NCBI GenBank assembly: GCA_947426945.1
Contig: CANEFX010000002.1
Location: forward strand, 62,001 to 126,000
Origin: an uncultured Bacillota bacterium
GTDB taxonomy: Bacteria > Bacillota > Clostridia > Oscillospirales > Oscillospiraceae
Direction: 5' to 3'
Length of the DNA stretch: 64,000 bases
The notes under the pieces were generated by a model. It saw nothing but the letters and a program-made list of their open reading frames with translations. It was not told the origin of the DNA and ran no database searches. Position 1 is the stretch's first letter, and each line of letters starts with the position of its first letter. Shown piece after piece: positions 7,887-13,570 of the stretch. Made by a program: the position numbers and the translations under genes.

Positions 7887-8234
7887 ATGTCCACAACAGA
7901 GTTAACCAAAGACTCGGATGCCCTTATTTCGGCTCTCTACAAAGAGTATCTTCAAAAACGAAAAGATGGTGTAGTAAAAGGAAAAGCAAAGATTTTAGGT
8001 GGTGCAGAATATATCCATCAAGCTATCGTTCCGAAATGGGAATTGGGTGACGTTGAAGAAACGCTTTGGGAATTGAGCCGTGCTGGGCTTTTAGCTTGTA
8101 TACCAGCCGATAATACTGTCTGGATGGCAACTTTAACAGATTCTGGCATAATCCACATGGAAAACAGATTTAAAAACGGTCTTTCCGAAGTCCTTGACCA
8201 CATTGAGCAAATCAAGTCCATACTTCTGTGGTGA
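7887..8234 (+). CDS. Small soluble protein, winged-helix-like (115 aa)
   Basis: The ATG at 7887 follows GGGAGGAGGTGAAACT; an upstream ATG at 7836 would lie in the promoter. It begins MSTTELTKDSDALISALYKEY, with WELGDVEETLWELSRAGLL and WMATLTDSGIIHMENRF, a helix-turn-strand pattern as in small YjcQ/DUF2513-like winged-helix proteins. Its 3' end overlaps the convergent Tad2-like gene by 23 bases. The role is unknown; a regulator or phage accessory protein is possible. Confidence 0.65.
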   Translation: MSTTELTKDSDALISALYKEYLQKRKDGVVKGKAKILGGAEYIHQAIVPKWELGDVEETLWELSRAGLLACIPADNTVWMATLTDSGIIHMENRFKNGLSEVLDHIEQIKSILLW

Positions 8235-8424
8235 CCTCCCAATCATCCGCAAGCAAGTCCTTGGCTCTCGGCTGCCACCGAGGACCAGGGGCTTGATTTT
8301 GTCCGTGCAAGACAAATCCCTGGTCGGAGTTGGTTGGCTCTATTTGAATTATCTCCCGATACTGTGGGCGGGTAATGCGCCCTCTGCACTCCATTGCCTT
8401 TTTAATTGCCTCTTGGATAGTCAT
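8212..8424 (-). CDS. Tad2-like (DUF2829) small protein, possible anti-Thoeris factor
   Basis: A 70-residue protein starting MTIQEAIKKAMECRGRITRP behind GGGAGTGAGGAC. The end, PRWQPRAKDLLADDWEV, matches the conserved W-P-x-x-x-D-L-L-A-D-D-W-E-V signature of DUF2829 proteins, of which Tad2 from phages sequesters the Thoeris signal molecule. It is short but has both family ends. It is convergent with the 7887 gene. Whether it binds a nucleotide signal is inference. Confidence 0.7.
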   Translation of the reverse strand: MTIQEAIKKAMECRGRITRPQYREIIQIEPTNSDQGFVLHGQNQAPGPRWQPRAKDLLADDWEVTTEVWT

Positions 8425-8451
8425 GTCCTCACTCCCTTCCCTATGTGCTGC

Positions 8452-8528
8452 CTTGCTCCGCCCCGCCGGTCGGCTTTTTCATGCGCTGTCCTGCTCCGCC
8501 TTGTCCCTCCCGCGGCCTGTGCTATCCT
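8452..8528 (+). promoter_or_regulatory. Repeated terminator-promoter cassette, copy B
   Basis: CCGCCCCGCCGGTCGGCTTTTT, then the conserved CATGCGCTGTCCTGCTCCGCC, then TTGTCC, 16 bases and TATCCT. It precedes the 8605 gene with a leader of about 70 bases. Both promoter hexamers are weaker than in the other copies. Confidence 0.5.
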
Positions 8529-8604
8529 ATCCAGAAATTATTGCTACCATATCTTGCTTCTTTCTGTCACATATAGTAGAATAACATATGAGGTGACAGC
8601 TTAT

Positions 8605-9123
8605 ATGCGTGACCAGCTCTTTCAATACTTCGTCGAATTTGGAGACGAGCTTTGTTATTTGCGAAACTACTCCATTTCGGCGCGCCGTATCAGCAATTTT
8701 TATTCCGGCTTTTTAATGCTAGTATCCGCTGGAGGAATTGTCTCTTTGTCTTACTGGAATCAATATCCTGTTCTCTGGGCTCTTATCACTGTTGCTGCCC
8801 AAATATTGCAGACGCTAAAGCCATTGATGCAGTCCTCAAAACAGCGGCAGGCTCTGATATATATGATTCAAGACGCCAATGTACTTTTTGATGACCTATG
8901 CTTGTATTGGGATACTGTCGGTGCCTGTGATCCTCCACTCGAGAGCGACGAGAAAATAGGCGCTAAAATCCTAGATATCAAACAACGCTACCGCAGCTGT
9001 GTAGAACGGTTTGCTTCAGACCTAGATTTTCCAAGGAAGGAACGCCTAAAAGCCAAGGCGAAATTGCAAAACTCTCAATATTTTTGGTATCACTACGGAG
9101 TACGTATAGAGGAGGAATATTAA
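8605..9123 (+). CDS. Two-helix membrane protein, SLATT-like candidate effector (172 aa)
   Basis: The ATG at 8605 follows GAGGTGACAGCTTAT; the frame extends upstream without a good start. After an N-terminal helix (FQYFVEFGDELCYLRNYS) come two adjacent membrane helices (about residues 30-75, including FLMLVSAGGIVSLSYW and LWALITVAAQILQTL) and a long C-terminal helical region. This resembles SLATT-type 2TM proteins, which act as pore-forming effectors in nucleotide-signalling defence systems. It is immediately followed by a proline-rich peptide gene. No nucleotide cyclase is nearby, so the assignment is tentative. Confidence 0.65.
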   Translation: MRDQLFQYFVEFGDELCYLRNYSISARRISNFYSGFLMLVSAGGIVSLSYWNQYPVLWALITVAAQILQTLKPLMQSSKQRQALIYMIQDANVLFDDLCLYWDTVGACDPPLESDEKIGAKILDIKQRYRSCVERFASDLDFPRKERLKAKAKLQNSQYFWYHYGVRIEEEY

Positions 9124-9261
9124 ATGCCACCAAAACAGCCATCCCAACAGCCAATCAGATCCCGTAAACCAGCGCAAGGAGGGACCCATATTCGAGGGGA
9201 CGTGTCCGGGGGACCTACATACCGTATTCCAACACCGCCACCTCAGCCGCCTAAGAAATAG
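9124..9261 (+). CDS. Proline-rich small protein (45 aa)
   Basis: The ATG directly follows the TAA of the 2TM gene, with AGGAGG eight bases upstream, so the pair is co-translated. The sequence is rich in Pro, Gln and Lys: MPPKQPSQQPIRSRKPAQGG at the start, RIPTPPPQPPKK at the end. It is probably disordered, with PxxP motifs. Strong ribosome site, coupling and a terminator right behind it argue for a real gene. It might regulate or anchor the membrane partner. Confidence 0.7.
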   Translation: MPPKQPSQQPIRSRKPAQGGTHIRGDVSGGPTYRIPTPPPQPPKK

Positions 9262-9271
9262 TGTTTTCTCT

Positions 9272-9306
9272 TTGAGCCGTCATCTACTGTGGCGGCTCTT
9301 TTTTCT
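9272..9306 (+). terminator. Terminator after the 2TM/proline-rich operon
   Basis: GAGCCG and CGGCTC flank a loop and are followed by six T. It overlaps the end of the small minus-strand frame at 9280-9432. Confidence 0.65.
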
Positions 9307-9432
9307 GCGGTTCCACTCACAATAGGCACATCTTGTATCTGGACATTTTTCCAGCACCATAGCCATAATCAGCCTATGCAAAGCAATACCGACTGCAATT
9401 CCTAAAAGAAACAAGATTAATCTTTCTTCCAT
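9280..9432 (-). CDS. Small membrane protein with CxxxxCxxC tail (50 aa)
   Basis: Starts MEERLILFLLGIAVGIALH, one hydrophobic helix, then LEKCPDTRCAYCEWNRRKKS. GGGTGGAGAGG precedes the ATG. It converges on the proline-rich gene. Similar tiny membrane proteins with Cys motifs occur in phage early regions, but I cannot name a family. It was found by reading the minus strand. Confidence 0.5.
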   Translation of the reverse strand: MEERLILFLLGIAVGIALHRLIMAMVLEKCPDTRCAYCEWNRRKKSRHSR

Positions 9433-9517
9433 CCTCTCCACCCCCTATCCGCTGTCTTGTTCTGCACTCAGTTCACCACTTCATATTGGTGTTCATAAAT
9501 TGTTTACAGCCTAAATA

Positions 9518-9546
9518 TTGCGATTTTCTTCTTGTTGCGGTAAAAT
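9518..9546 (+). promoter_or_regulatory. Promoter for the 9590 gene
   Basis: TTGCGA, 17 bases, TAAAAT, about 43 bases before the ATG at 9590. Confidence 0.5.
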
Positions 9547-9589
9547 ATTTCCGTTGATGGCATGAGAGTTTGCAAAAGGAGGTGAAATC

Positions 9590-9817
9590 ATGTGCAATTT
9601 TGAATTCGAGTACAAAGACGGACGAGTCCTTACGGTAGATTCTATAAACGAAGTTGTATACTATGTTGCTGGGATGAGAACGGAAGTCACAAATGAAAAT
9701 ATTCTTACCCACAGATTTCCGTTGACTGCTGACTTACAACTAATTGGAGAAGGCTGCAATTATTCTATTTCCCATAATGACTTACTGAAAATTTACATCG
9801 CCAGAGGTACCGACTAG
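9590..9817 (+). CDS. Small protein of unknown function (75 aa)
   Basis: AAAGGAGGTGAAATC precedes the ATG. The beta-rich sequence (FEFEYKDGRVLTVDSINEVVYY) suggests a compact beta fold. A clear terminator follows at once, so it is a monocistronic accessory gene of the element. No family recognised. Confidence 0.65.
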   Translation: MCNFEFEYKDGRVLTVDSINEVVYYVAGMRTEVTNENILTHRFPLTADLQLIGEGCNYSISHNDLLKIYIARGTD

Positions 9818-9825
9818 CAATTAAA

Positions 9826-9870
9826 GACTATCTCAATCTGCTGAAACAGGCTGAGATGGTCTTTTTTTAT
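9826..9870 (+). terminator. Terminator after the 9590 gene
   Basis: AGACTATCTCAatCTG pairs with CAGgcTGAGATGGTCT around CTGAAA and is followed by seven T. Confidence 0.85.
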
Positions 9871-9949
9871 TTTCTCTAATATGGATATAACGCCATCAAT
9901 ATGGGCTTGATCTAATTCAGAAAAAACAAACCTTAGCGTTATCATCTTT

Positions 9950-10171
9950 TTACCCTCCTTCCTTTTTCGCCCGGGCAAACAACCGCTGTGGGTCTATATC
10001 CGGGAAAAAGGAATCCTTTATTGTGATTGCCTCATCCCAGGTAAAGGACACATTACCAGACAGTTTGTTGTAAAGTGCCCGTTCAGAAATACCGATGTGC
10101 TTTGCAATGGTATTCTTTTTTATGCCACGCCTTGCAAGCTCCCCAATAAGTACTGGATAAGCAACGGTCAT
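9950..10171 (-). CDS. XRE-type DNA-binding protein (73 aa)
   Basis: The start is the ATG at 10169-10171 behind AAAGGAGTG; the longer frame to 10258 lacks a ribosome site. A helix-turn-helix is visible (KKNTIAKHIGISERALYNKLSG). It is divergent from cassette promoter C, only 16 bases from its -35, so it could control that promoter. Cro/CI-like regulator of the element is the likely role. Confidence 0.75.
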   Translation of the reverse strand: MTVAYPVLIGELARRGIKKNTIAKHIGISERALYNKLSGNVSFTWDEAITIKDSFFPDIDPQRLFARAKKEGG

Positions 10172-10186
10172 TGAATCACTCCTTTC

Positions 10187-10215
10187 TTGCCCCCTCCCGT
10201 CGCCTGTACTATAAT
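10187..10215 (+). promoter_or_regulatory. Cassette promoter C
   Basis: TTGCCC, 17 bases, TATAAT, then GGCGGCGGGAGGAGGTGAAGATC before the ATG at 10239. Nearly identical to copy A. Confidence 0.75.
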
Positions 10216-10238
10216 GGCGGCGGGAGGAGGTGAAGATC

Positions 10239-10409
10239 ATGGCAAAACTGGAAGCCAACGGCCTTGACGACGTGATCGATGCCCTGGAAAACGAGCCATT
10301 TGACTGTACCTGTTCCGCCTGTGGGAAGACATTCCAGGCGACTCAAGATCAGTTATTGCAACCAACAGTGACTTGCCCTCACTGTGGTGCACAACTGGAG
10401 GAGGTTTAG
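10239..10409 (+). CDS. Zinc-ribbon small protein (56 aa)
   Basis: Starts MAKLEANGLDDVIDALENEP. Two CxxC pairs (CTCSACGKTF and CPHCGAQ) form a zinc ribbon. It is driven by cassette promoter C with an ideal ribosome site. It overlaps the convergent gene at 10406 by four bases. Small zinc ribbons of this kind are common in phage genomes, often without known function. Confidence 0.7.
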   Translation: MAKLEANGLDDVIDALENEPFDCTCSACGKTFQATQDQLLQPTVTCPHCGAQLEEV

Positions 10410-10564
10410 CCGCCCTGGAGATTCGGTGCCTTGCCATACAAGGCATCGAATTCTTTTTTTGCCTCGCTGGCCGACCTGATTGCGGCAGCCAGCTTTTCAT
10501 ATGCGATGATCGCCTCCTCTGCGCCTGTTATGACTATGTCGGTCTGGATCGTCCGCGTTGCCAT
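10406..10564 (-). CDS. Small protein of unknown function (52 aa)
   Basis: Starts MATRTIQTDIVITGAEEAI behind GGAGGGAGGTGAGGAAT. Mostly helical (YEKLAAAIRSASEAKKEFDAL). Convergent with the zinc-ribbon gene. The strong ribosome site supports it; no family recognised. Confidence 0.6.
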   Translation of the reverse strand: MATRTIQTDIVITGAEEAIIAYEKLAAAIRSASEAKKEFDALYGKAPNLQGG

Positions 10565-10607
10565 ATTCCTCACCTCCCTCCACTTCTATCTGCGAACACG
10601 ATACCAC

Positions 10608-10758
10608 GCCGCCCCTCCGGGCGGCTTTTTCATGCGCTGTCCTGCTCCGCCTCTCCGGGCTCCTCGTAGAACCGTGTCCAGTCGAAGCCCAGCGCGGCGG
10701 CTTTTCCTTGCCCCCTCCCGCCGCCTGTGGTATACTGGCGGCGGAAGGAGGTGAAAAC
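10608..10758 (+). promoter_or_regulatory. Repeated cassette copy D with interrupted middle
   Basis: The terminator GCCGCCCCTCCGGGCGGCTTTTT and CATGCGCTGTCCTGCTCCGCC are followed by about 55 extra bases, then TTGCCC (10708), 17 bases, TATACT (10731) and GGCGGCGGAAGGAGGTGAAAAC before the ATG at 10759. Read on the minus strand, the extra part encodes GFDWTRFYEEPGEAEQDSA and a stop. The ending AEQDSA is shared with the XRE gene at 11979, so it looks like the 3' remnant of a lost regulator gene. Confidence 0.65.
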
Positions 10759-10923
10759 ATGTTTTGTCCATTCATAAAAGACGAATGTCGCGATGATTGC
10801 GTTTTCTTCGACAATCAGTGTGAACTTTTAACAGCCTCCCATGCGATCAGCGCGTCTTGTAACACATTGAGCAACATCGAAGCAATGGTATCTTCTATAG
10901 ACGTAGAAATCGCAACCGACTGA
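10759..10923 (+). CDS. Small Cys-rich protein (54 aa)
   Basis: Starts MFCPFIKDECRDDCVFFDNQ and contains C-x6-C-x3-C-x6-C spacing, then SHAISASCNTLSNIEAM. Driven by cassette promoter D with AAGGAGGTG. A metal-binding or disulfide fold is possible. A terminator follows. Confidence 0.6.
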   Translation: MFCPFIKDECRDDCVFFDNQCELLTASHAISASCNTLSNIEAMVSSIDVEIATD

Positions 10924-10934
10924 TTCTTTCTGTG

Positions 10935-10966
10935 GCGGCAGATAATCTGCCGCCGCCTTTTATTGA
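10935..10966 (+). terminator. Terminator after the 10759 gene
   Basis: GGCGGCAGAT and ATCTGCCGCC form a near-perfect hairpin followed by GCCTTTTATT. Confidence 0.75.
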
Positions 10967-11196
10967 ATCCATGGCCTCTGATTCAGCCATGCTGCGGCAT
11001 ATGGAATTGCCATGCTCTTCTTCCACTTTTCACTTCTTTTGTCCATATCCAGTTGACTCAGAATCGCAGTACACTCAAGTTCCGACGGTTTCAACTTGTC
11101 CCATAGCCGAATTGCATGATATTTGCCATTTTTTCGAGGATATCTCTCCCAAAAAGCACTGAATTTTTCTGGCATCCAGTTTGGAACTTCTCTCAT
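10960..11196 (-). CDS. Stand-alone copy of replication-protein C-terminal domain (78 aa)
   Basis: It aligns over its length with the C-terminal block of the replication protein at 5074-5913: NWMPEKFSAFWERYP against DWKPERFEGFWRMYP, and IPYAAAWLNQRPW against IPYPATWINGRRW. It has its own ATG with an upstream GGGAGCGAG. It contains no winged helix. It could modulate helicase loading, or be the remnant of a second replication gene. Confidence 0.65.
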   Translation of the reverse strand: MREVPNWMPEKFSAFWERYPRKNGKYHAIRLWDKLKPSELECTAILSQLDMDKRSEKWKKSMAIPYAAAWLNQRPWIQ

Positions 11197-11300
11197 TGCT
11201 TTCTCGCTCCCTTTAAAAGTTATTCCTCAAAATTCATTCCCAGTTGCTTTTCCAGCCGCTTGTAGTCTCGTCCACTGCAGGCGGCCCTTTCATCGCCCCC

Positions 11301-11612
11301 TCACCCCCCCGCCCCGCTTGGCTCCTCTTGTGTTCCTCTTGACAGCGAGGTATTGGCTGTGGTATTGTAGCCTTGCAAATCTTCCTGATTCGCCCGGTTA
11401 CCGCCGGGCGTTTCTCCTATTGCCGGGGTTGCCGCCCCGAACAACGCTTCTACTGTGCTCCCCAACGCCCCTGCGATACGAATTGCCGTTGTAACGCTGG
11501 GGGTGTTTTTGCCGTACTCAATATTCTGATATTGAGCTTCACTGATTTTTGCCTCTTTGGCGACCTGCGCCTGTGTCTTGCCGGACTGTTCGCGGGCCGC
11601 CCGCAATGTCAT
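11301..11612 (-). CDS. XRE-family repressor-like regulator
   Basis: ATG 11610-11612 with AGGAG nine bases upstream is preferred over GTG at 11618. The N-terminal helix-turn-helix (AREQSGKTQAQVAKEAKISE) occupies residues about 5-60, followed by a Gly/Thr/Glu-rich tail. It is divergent from a second XRE gene at 11731, with palindromic operators between them, a CI/Cro-like switch. The frame stays open for about 25 codons past the stop. Confidence 0.8.
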   Translation of the reverse strand: MTLRAAREQSGKTQAQVAKEAKISEAQYQNIEYGKNTPSVTTAIRIAGALGSTVEALFGAATPAIGETPGGNRANQEDLQGYNTTANTSLSRGTQEEPSGAGG

Positions 11613-11640
11613 GTTCACCTGCTCCTCTCTTTCTGTATTT

Positions 11641-11692
11641 ACCTAATTTATTAGGTGCTTTTTATACTAGCACATAGTATATTAGGTGTCAA
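11641..11692 (-). promoter_or_regulatory. Repressor promoter with two operator palindromes
   Basis: On the minus strand TTGACA (11692-11687), 17 bases, TAGTAT (11669-11664) drive the 11301 gene. ACCTAAT-TT-ATTAGGT (11641-11656) and TATACTA-5-TAGTATA (11663-11681) are palindromes, the second covering the -10. A further half site ATTAGGTG lies at 11681. Autoregulation by one or both flanking XRE proteins is likely. Confidence 0.7.
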
Positions 11693-11730
11693 TACCCTTT
11701 TTATAAAAATTTTGCTGGAGGTATTGCATC

Positions 11731-11946
11731 ATGGAGTTAAACGAAGCCCTACGACGTATTCGCAAACAGAAGAAAATCACACAAGTCCAAGCTGCACGGG
11801 CCGCTGGAGTTTCTGAGGCTATGTATCAGTTCTATGAATATGGTAAAAATGAACCGACTGCTTCCGTCCTCATCGCCCTGGCGGACTACTTCGACGTGTC
11901 CCTGGACTACCTGGTGGGCCGGAGCAACGATCCGACCCGGCATTGA
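11731..11946 (+). CDS. XRE-family regulator, Cro-like (71 aa)
   Basis: Starts MELNEALRRIRKQKKITQVQ with a single helix-turn-helix domain and ends DYLVGRSNDPTRH, the usual end of short XRE regulators. TGGAGG precedes the ATG. It is divergent from the 11301 repressor and shares its operators, so it probably acts as the counter-regulator. Confidence 0.82.
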   Translation: MELNEALRRIRKQKKITQVQAARAAGVSEAMYQFYEYGKNEPTASVLIALADYFDVSLDYLVGRSNDPTRH

Positions 11947-11951
11947 CTCCT

Positions 11952-12001
11952 CCCCTGCCGCCCCTCCGGGCGGCTTTTTCATGCGCTGTCCTGCTCCGCC
12001 C
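11952..12001 (+). terminator. Repeated terminator cassette at the end of the 11731 gene
   Basis: GCCGCCCCTCCGGGCGGCTTTTT followed by CATGCGCTGTCCTGCTCCGCC. Here it serves as the terminator of the Cro-like gene, and its minus strand encodes the AEQDSA end of the next XRE gene. No promoter part follows. Confidence 0.7.
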
Positions 12002-12194
12002 CGCCGGCCCCGTCCCGGCCGAAGAGCTCATCAATGGTGCAGCAGTACAACGCGGCCAGCTTGACCAGTGTTGCCGCACGGGGCAAGGTCACGCCGCGCT
12101 CCCACATGGAAACCGCCGACTGATCAACGCCCAACATCTTGGCCACCTCAGATTGACTGTAACCCGCCTTATTTCGTGCGGCTCTAAAACTCAT
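11979..12194 (-). CDS. XRE-family regulator (71 aa)
   Basis: ATG 12192-12194 lies eight bases from AAGGAGG. The frame gives MSFRAARNKAGYSQSEVAKM, then LGVDQSAVSMWERGVTLPRA, a canonical helix-turn-helix, ending GGAEQDSA. It is divergent from the 12308 gene. Inverted repeats AAAACTCAT (12186) and ATGAGTTTT (12220) flank its ribosome site and may be its operator. Confidence 0.8.
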   Translation of the reverse strand: MSFRAARNKAGYSQSEVAKMLGVDQSAVSMWERGVTLPRAATLVKLAALYCCTIDELFGRDGAGGAEQDSA

Positions 12195-12233
12195 TAAGCA
12201 TCCCTCCTTCCTCACAAATATGAGTTTTAATCA

Positions 12234-12262
12234 TTGACAGGTAAACCGATATGATTTAAAAT
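12234..12262 (+). promoter_or_regulatory. Strong promoter for the 12308 gene
   Basis: TTGACA, 17 bases, TAAAAT. It lies just beyond the inverted repeat facing the XRE gene at 11979, so it is probably repressible. Confidence 0.75.
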
Positions 12263-12307
12263 GCAGTTGTAAGATTGGCATTCAATCAAACAAACAGGTG
12301 ATAGCAA

Positions 12308-12790
12308 ATGCAGGAAACTTTACAGCAGAGAGAATCTGCTATGCAGATGGTTCTACGAAAAATTGAGACCAAAACAGACTTTAAAAACTTTTCCTCTAAA
12401 GAAATGCAGATTGCAAAAGAATGCTATGACGCTGGCTTTTTTGAGGGCGTTGTCATGCAGAAAATGATCTCTGGCCGTATCGTTGCGGAATACTGTCATG
12501 AACCCCGGCTTACACACAAAGGATTGCAGTTTTTGTATCCTCCAGAGCCGGAAGAGCCCACCAAAGTGGAAGTTTCAATGTCAGATGCAGAGCATGAACT
12601 ACAGGCGGAAAAGGAGCGTAACGACAGAGCCGAAAAGGAAGCTGACCGAATAAAAGAACATAAGTTTCAGCTTTTCTCTGTGGTTGTTGGTGCGGTCGCG
12701 GGCTCGCTCCTCACCTTGCTTGTTGAGCATTTCAATGAAATAGTCGATGTCATGTTGCTGTTTATCAACAAGGTTTTCCAGGTACAGTGA
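12308..12790 (+). CDS. Tail-anchored protein with winged-helix-like head and coiled coil (160 aa)
   Basis: Residues about 15-80 resemble small DUF2513/YjcQ-type winged helices (IAKECYDAGFFEGVV, RLTHKGLQFLYPP). A charged coiled coil (about 92-120) leads to a C-terminal membrane helix (FQLFSVVVGAVAGSLLTLL). AGGTGAT precedes the ATG. The last 192 bases overlap, antisense, the end of the 12599 gene, which has the same tail-anchor layout. Function unknown; membrane sensing by a regulator-like head is possible. Confidence 0.65.
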   Translation: MQETLQQRESAMQMVLRKIETKTDFKNFSSKEMQIAKECYDAGFFEGVVMQKMISGRIVAEYCHEPRLTHKGLQFLYPPEPEEPTKVEVSMSDAEHELQAEKERNDRAEKEADRIKEHKFQLFSVVVGAVAGSLLTLLVEHFNEIVDVMLLFINKVFQVQ

Positions 12791-12907
12791 CCAGAATTTT
12801 TCAAAAGAAGCTCTCTCGTATATACCGGCATCCATAGCCGCTAGCGCCGCACATCCCTTTTTTGTAAGCGTTGGTTTAATTTCTGTATGAATCACTTTGT
12901 CTGGCAC
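12599..12907 (-). CDS. Tail-anchored small protein, convergent with 12308 (about 102 aa)
   Basis: A GTG eight bases from GGAGG (12905-12907) is the likely start; the frame reaches 12916. It contains KPTLTKKGCAALAAMDAGI, a charged helical middle, and a C-terminal membrane helix (MFFYSVSFLFGSVVTLL). Its 3' half is entirely antisense to the 12308 gene. Both frames look coding, but one may be fortuitous. The ribosome site and composition favour a real gene. Confidence 0.5.
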   Translation of the reverse strand: MPDKVIHTEIKPTLTKKGCAALAAMDAGIYERASFEKFWSLYLENLVDKQQHDIDYFIEMLNKQGEERARDRTNNHREKLKLMFFYSVSFLFGSVVTLLFRL

Positions 12908-12952
12908 TTCCCTCACCTCCCCCCCTGCCTCTGCCCTTGATAATATCTCATA

Positions 12953-12993
12953 TTTTCACGTTAGTCAATATATAAATCGTGATTTTTCACGTT
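12953..12993. promoter_or_regulatory. Twin TTTTCACGTT operators upstream of the 13028 regulator
   Basis: TTTTCACGTT occurs at 12953 and 12984, 31 bases apart (about three helical turns). The second lies in the palindrome CGTGATTTTTCACG (12978-12991). Probable operators of the XRE protein encoded next. Confidence 0.55.
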
Positions 12994-13027
12994 TTCATAA
13001 AATATACACAAGAGGAGGTGGTGTAAT

Positions 13028-13393
13028 ATGGATATTACGCTAGAAAGAATACTAAGTTTAATACCTAGAAAAGAGAATGGCGAATTTGTTCATGGGGCAT
13101 TAAAAGATTTTGCGCAAAGTATTGGCTTAAAAAGTGGGAACCTCATATCTGACTGGATTGCCGGGCGTAGCACTTCATATTTTAAGAAGCTCCACGAAAT
13201 AGCGGCAAAGTACGATGTCTCTGTGGAATGGCTCCGGGGCGAAACGGACGAAAAAAAGCCCGCCCCTAGTGAGGGCGGGCAGGCTGAAAAATTGGCTAAA
13301 GCATTAGATGGTGTAGGGATTGACGTTGATACCCTTTCTGACAGTGAGATCAACCGAATCGCTCGGATGGCCAAAGTGGTCTTGGAGGAATAA
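13028..13393 (+). CDS. XRE/CI-type repressor (121 aa)
   Basis: AGAGGAGGTGG precedes the ATG. The helix-turn-helix region is LKDFAQSIGLKSGNLISDWI, then SYFKKLHEIAAKYDVSVEWLRG, typical of phage CI-like repressors. A C-terminal helical part ends RIARMAKVVLEE. No peptidase domain is visible, so induction would not use RecA-stimulated self-cleavage by this protein. Its own twin operators lie upstream. Confidence 0.82.
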   Translation: MDITLERILSLIPRKENGEFVHGALKDFAQSIGLKSGNLISDWIAGRSTSYFKKLHEIAAKYDVSVEWLRGETDEKKPAPSEGGQAEKLAKALDGVGIDVDTLSDSEINRIARMAKVVLEE

Positions 13394-13480
13394 TACAATC
13401 TTTTCTATCTCCATATCGTCCAATGACTCCTTCCCAACTTCCAAGCAAATCTGTTGATACAGTTTTTCCGCATTGCTCAT
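13304..13480 (-). CDS. Possible small protein antisense to the repressor 3' end (58 aa)
   Basis: Starts MSNAEKLYQQICLEVGKESL and is acidic-helical (DDMEIEKIVLFLQDHFG). GGTGG lies seven bases before the ATG. The last 90 bases are antisense to the XRE gene. Composition looks coding, and convergent overlaps recur in this element, but the evidence is limited. Confidence 0.4.
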   Translation of the reverse strand: MSNAEKLYQQICLEVGKESLDDMEIEKIVLFLQDHFGHPSDSVDLTVRKGINVNPYTI

Positions 13481-13570
13481 TCCCAATCCACCACCTTTAC
13501 ATTATTATGGCTATTATAGAACGTTTGTTTTATTCTGTCAAGTGATATTTTAGAAAGGGGAGGCATGTTC

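Noticed and set aside
8194-8604. Upstream extension of the 2TM protein frame
   Set aside because: It is antisense to the Tad2-like gene and includes the cassette promoter. The ATG at 8605 has the ribosome site.
11222-11300. Possible small gene ending RLEKQLGMNFEE just beyond the 11301 repressor
   Set aside because: The frame has no start codon after the repressor stop. It could be a read-through tail but is not supported as a gene.
7791-12001. Repeated cassettes as a CRISPR array
   Set aside because: Only four copies, spaced irregularly by hundreds to thousands of bases with genes between them, and no cas genes.
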